A stretch of DNA of 6,134 nucleotides from Betaproteobacteria bacterium (GTDB taxonomy: Bacteria; Pseudomonadota; Gammaproteobacteria; Burkholderiales; SG8-39): contig JAAOZY010000082.1 of assembly GCA_012274205.1 (NCBI GenBank), forward strand, positions 1-6,134. Direction: 5' to 3'. Every line of letters begins with the position of its first letter. The stretch's first letter is position 1. Shown piece by piece: positions 6,005 to 6,134 of this stretch. The notes beneath the pieces are model-generated. The model had not been told where the DNA came from and ran no database searches. It worked only from the letters and a program-made list of their open reading frames with translations. Made by a program: the position numbers and the translations under genes.

Positions 6005-6134
6005 ATGCAAGGCGACAAGAAAGTCATCCAGCTGCTCAACAAGCAGCTCGCTAACGAATTGACAGCGGTCAACCAGTATTTTCTGCACGCGCGCATGTAC
6101 AAGAATTGGGGATTCGAGCGCCTCGGCAAGCACG
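6005..6134 (+). CDS. bfr: Bacterioferritin (5' end only)
   Basis: Forty-three codons are visible before the window ends. The peptide opens MQGDKKVIQLLNKQLANEL and continues through TAVNQYFLHARMYKNWG, closely matching E. coli Bfr (MKGDTKVINYLNKLLGNEL...). Bacterioferritin is a cytosolic 24-subunit, haem-binding cage that oxidises Fe(II) and stores it as a ferric mineral. The first ferroxidase ligand, Glu18, and the conserved Tyr25 are present; the remaining ligands (in E. coli Glu51, His54, Glu94, Glu127, His130) and the haem-binding Met52 lie beyond the edge and cannot be checked, so intactness is unknown. A good Shine-Dalgarno sequence and a Fur box precede it. No bfd (bacterioferritin-associated ferredoxin) gene is seen upstream. 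Confidence 0.95.
   Translation, partial: MQGDKKVIQLLNKQLANELTAVNQYFLHARMYKNWGFERLGKH

Noticed and set aside
5880..6062. 60-codon Cys-rich open frame across the Fur box and into bfr
   Set aside because: It needs a TTG start or an ATG inside the Fur box, has no ribosome binding site, begins upstream of the predicted transcription start and overlaps 58 bases of bfr; it does not resemble Bfd ferredoxin.

Overview
This is a gene-dense stretch of chromosome from a high-GC Gram-negative bacterium, most likely a betaproteobacterium. That guess rests on the strongly G/C-ending codons, the RavA/ViaA-type pair, the E. coli-like bacterioferritin and the FUSC-type exporter; no rRNA or other phylogenetic marker is present, so it is only a guess. 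Almost every base is coding. The long open frames on the opposite strand are by-products of the GC-rich codon usage. No mobile elements, tRNAs, rRNAs or CRISPR arrays were seen.

Layout. (1) 1-63, minus strand: the first 21 codons of a probable GNAT acetyltransferase that runs off the left edge. (2) 64-184: a divergent intergenic region with a possible extended -10 promoter facing each way and a clear ribosome binding site for the rightward gene. (3) 185-2040: a two-gene unit, a 2-keto-4-pentenoate hydratase/FAH-superfamily enzyme whose stop overlaps the start (TGATG) of a FUSC-family integral membrane protein, a probable exporter of organic or aromatic acids. (4) 2065-5857: a tight three-gene unit, ravA (MoxR-type AAA+ ATPase), viaA (VWA/CoxE-like MIDAS protein) and a DUF4213/DUF364 'putative heavy-metal chelation' protein. 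ravA and viaA overlap by GTGA, and the third gene begins at or within 8 bases of the viaA stop. (5) 5858-6004: an intergenic region holding a well-conserved Fur box on top of a candidate sigma-70 promoter. (6) 6005 to the right edge: the 5' end of bfr, bacterioferritin.

How the genes may work together. RavA and ViaA are a known ATPase/adaptor pair, linked in E. coli to iron-sulfur respiratory enzymes and membrane lipids. Here they are translationally linked to a protein of a family suspected of metal or cofactor binding, and the next gene downstream is an iron-storage protein behind a Fur box. The most interesting hypothesis is therefore a ravA-viaA-DUF364 module acting in metal or cofactor handling. 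The RavA here also seems to have a much reduced version of the region that in E. coli forms the LARA domain (lysine decarboxylase binding), so its partner is probably different. The hydratase-FUSC pair looks like a separate organic-acid metabolism and efflux unit.
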